Source: Salinimicrobium sp050750585 | GTDB taxonomy: Bacteria; Bacteroidota; Bacteroidia; Flavobacteriales; Flavobacteriaceae | Direction of reading: 5' to 3' | NCBI RefSeq assembly: GCF_050750585.1 | Contig: NZ_JBOJLM010000003.1 | Location: 186,001-250,000 of the forward strand | Length of the DNA stretch: 64,000 bases | Part shown: positions 62,558 through 64,000 of the stretch, piece by piece | Position numbering within the stretch: position 1 is the first letter of the stretch | How the letters are laid out: every line of letters starts with the position of its first letter | Program-made: the position numbers and the translations under genes | Notes under the pieces: generated by a model | What the model saw: the letters and a program-made list of their open reading frames with translations, nothing else | Told to the model about the DNA's origin: nothing | Databases searched by the model: none

Positions 62558-62986
62558 TTAAAATTTGTGCTTCCGGACTGTCGTGTTGTTCCACTCTACT
62601 TTATCTATGAACATTTCTGTGGTGATATTTGCACCGGGCCAATCAGGTGGTATGCGTGCCGTAATTTTTTTAGGTGGCTGGCCGTCCTCGGCGTAAATAA
62701 AAAAAGTAGATTTTACCTGCCTGTCCGGGCTTGTACATAGAAACCATTTCCCACTACCGTAGTCATCTACAGTTTCCTCAGTTTCCATTATAACCCATTC
62801 CTGGATATCTGTTGCCAGTTCTCCCTTGCTTATAATGGTGATGGATTCATTATCTACATCAATTATTCTATAAATATGTTCGGTTGTATCCAGTTCCACG
62901 TAGCGTGTCACAGAAGATAAAAAAGTTTGTCCTGTGCAAAAGCCAGGCATAAATAAGAAGAAAAGGATACAGGGAATACTTTTCAT
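62558..62986 (-). CDS. Small exported hypothetical protein
   Basis: A 142-residue secreted protein with a signal peptide (MKSIPCILFFLFMPGFCTGQ). The mature domain is beta-rich (TFFIYAEDGQPPKKITARI, MFIDKVEWNNTTVRKHKF). No family was recognised. The lipoprotein gene follows 20 bases later on the same strand, so the pair is likely one transcript. Confidence 0.5.
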   Translation of the reverse strand: MKSIPCILFFLFMPGFCTGQTFLSSVTRYVELDTTEHIYRIIDVDNESITIISKGELATDIQEWVIMETEETVDDYGSGKWFLCTSPDRQVKSTFFIYAEDGQPPKKITARIPPDWPGANITTEMFIDKVEWNNTTVRKHKF

Positions 62987-63065
62987 AATAGAAAGTTATA
63001 AAAAAAAGAAGATGCCCAACACCAATCCTGTATTTATAATGGCTCAAATATGCCAACAATAACAA

Positions 63066-63548
63066 TTACTTCAGGAACAACTCTCGTTGATGCCACATTA
63101 GAGAGTCAATGGAAGGCTGCCATTCCTTTTTTTCTGGTAAGAGGATGGGTTTGTTTTCAAACTGGTGTAGGGTAAACTCCGTATCTTTATCGTTCACCAG
63201 GGGTGAAATCTTTACTTGATAATATTCAGTTATGCTAATCAAACCCCGGTCAAATGCGCGGTGCAGGGTAGGAGATAGGGCAATTCCGTTGGAGAGGGTG
63301 TCATCATTGGAAAGGCTGAACAGATGAATATGACAGACCTCGATCCTTCGGATGTTTGGCGGCCTTATAATCCGCATCCCGGAGATGCAACACCGATGGT
63401 CGTAAATCCTTGGAATACTGCGTTTAAATAAAGCGCCCCGGATCAAAAGTTCCTCCTGGTACCGGCTTTCGTCCAGTTGGGATTTTAGAAAAATTAAATG
63501 TTCACGGTATTCTTTAGGTGATAAACCTAGTACGTAAATTGCAACTTT
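63066..63548 (-). pseudogene. HNH endonuclease, 5'-truncated
   Basis: The minus-strand frame opens after a TGA at 63549-63551 and reads YVLGLSPKEYREHLIF, SQLDESRYQEELLIRGALFK and RIYDHRCCISGMRI, then the HNH region EVCHIHLFSLSNDDTLSNGIALSPTLHRAFDRGLISI. The CHI..NGI.L...H.AFD pattern is the His-Asn-His nuclease motif of restriction-type HNH proteins. These are usually 250-300 residues; here about 160 codons with no proper start remain. A TTG at 63446 could start a shorter product. Likely a decayed nuclease gene. Confidence 0.72.
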
Positions 63549-63569
63549 TCAAATGTTGGCATATAGTTT

Positions 63570-63735
63570 CACATCAAAAACATTTCTCCTATGCCAGTTT
63601 AGGATTAGATAAAGAAATACCATTCACTTTTCTTTCGAAAATTAGAATAATTCATTCAGCAAGAAATAGTTTGATACATTTTGTTTGGGTAAAAAAAAAA
63701 GAACATCGAAAAAAAATGGACAGCACCTTTACATA
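63570..63735 (+). pseudogene. Likely remnant of a tyrosine recombinase C-terminus
   Basis: The plus-strand frame ending in TAA at 63733-63735 reads VSHQKHFSYASLGLDKEI, PFTFLSKI and HSARNSLIHFVWVKKKEHRKKMD. It follows the pattern of integrase C-termini (SHxARHTFAT-L-KG-PIE-LSKMLGHSSIKTTQIYAKV-D-KV--DM) with the catalytic Arg and Tyr positions altered (KHFSYA, IHFVW). The match is by eye and weak at residue level, so the call is tentative. Confidence 0.4.
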
Positions 63736-63858
63736 ATTGGAGTCTTACAATTCAGCAACTTTATATTAAATTTGGTAACAGGATACCACTGGCTATAAAC
63801 TCCTGATATCCAGAAGTTGATCCCAAAGATATCGATAGATCGGACAGAGGTTAATTTA

Positions 63859-64000
63859 CAGACCCGGCCAATCGGAAAGATCATCTACACCACCAATGCC
63901 GTTGAAGAATTCCACCGCCAGGTTTGTAAGGTTACACAGACTAAAGGAGCTTTTACCAATGATATATCCCTTTTAAAGCTGGTCTACCTGGCTACCAAGA
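63859..64000 (+). mobile_element. IS256-family transposase, 3' part, running off the window
   Basis: The frame reads RPIGKIIYTTNAVEEFHRQV, CKVTQTKGAFTNDISLLKL and VYLATK, the conserved C-terminal segment of IS256/Mutator transposases (IYTTNAIE...R..KVTKTKG.FPND.ALLKLLYLA). Upstream of RPIGK the frame no longer resembles the family, so the 5' portion is missing or truncated here. The element continues beyond base 64000, so its right end is not visible. Confidence 0.82.

Overview
The window looks like chromosome of a member of the Flavobacteriaceae (Bacteroidota), possibly a marine Gramella/Salegentibacter-like genus; the genus is a guess. The grounds are the Bacteroidota-type promoter upstream of rpsF (TTTG, 19 bases, TAnnTTTG), a CarB without the C-terminal regulatory domain, many short lipoproteins, a LytTR regulator, a BtuB/BtuG-like cobalamin uptake pair and a histone H1-like small protein. 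No tRNA, rRNA or CRISPR array was seen.

Left two thirds (1 to about 42.5 kb): ordinary core genome. It holds the 3' part of carB, a decayed REP-associated transposase with a REP-like hairpin, a bile-acid-symporter-like carrier, a thioesterase and rmuC. A cobalamin uptake locus follows: btuF, btuC and btuD run leftward, and a cobalamin riboswitch drives a btuB-like receptor and a beta-propeller lipoprotein rightward. Next come two tandem S41 peptidase lipoproteins, an ECF sigma/membrane protein/DUF4252 operon, purB, a sirtuin, a TrmH-like methyltransferase, a DEAD-box helicase, rdgB, rlmH, nadC, a BrkB-like protein, priA, a LytTR regulator, rpsF-rpsR-rplI, an ABC permease, hisS, a HemG-like flavodoxin, an aldo/keto reductase and several transporters.

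Middle accessory region (about 42.5 to 50 kb): gene-poor, AT-rich and full of debris. Two 217-base direct repeats flank a 2.5 kb segment with a beta-barrel protein, a histone-like gene and a DUF6624-like protein. Remnants of an hsdR start, an hsdR end and a type ISP-like methyltransferase-helicase are scattered through it. Between them lie an arsenic operon (ArsR, metallophosphoesterase, ACR3) with a palindromic operator lying on its -7 element, and a CatA-like acetyltransferase.

Right part (50 to 62 kb): a leftward type I restriction-modification locus, hsdM - trlF - two-TM protein - HEPN-like protein - hsdS - hsdR, followed by a secreted esterase. The three genes between hsdM and hsdS are much more AT-rich than hsdM and resemble a separate module nested in the hsd locus, as the anticodon nuclease PrrC is in some enterobacteria. 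This is the best candidate for an undescribed defence arrangement here. The far right end holds two secreted proteins, a 5'-decayed HNH endonuclease, a likely integrase remnant and the 3' part of an IS256-family transposase running off the window.

A 17-base palindrome close to CAAAAATGNCATTTTTG recurs across the window, inside and between genes, sometimes as the stem of a terminator-like hairpin.
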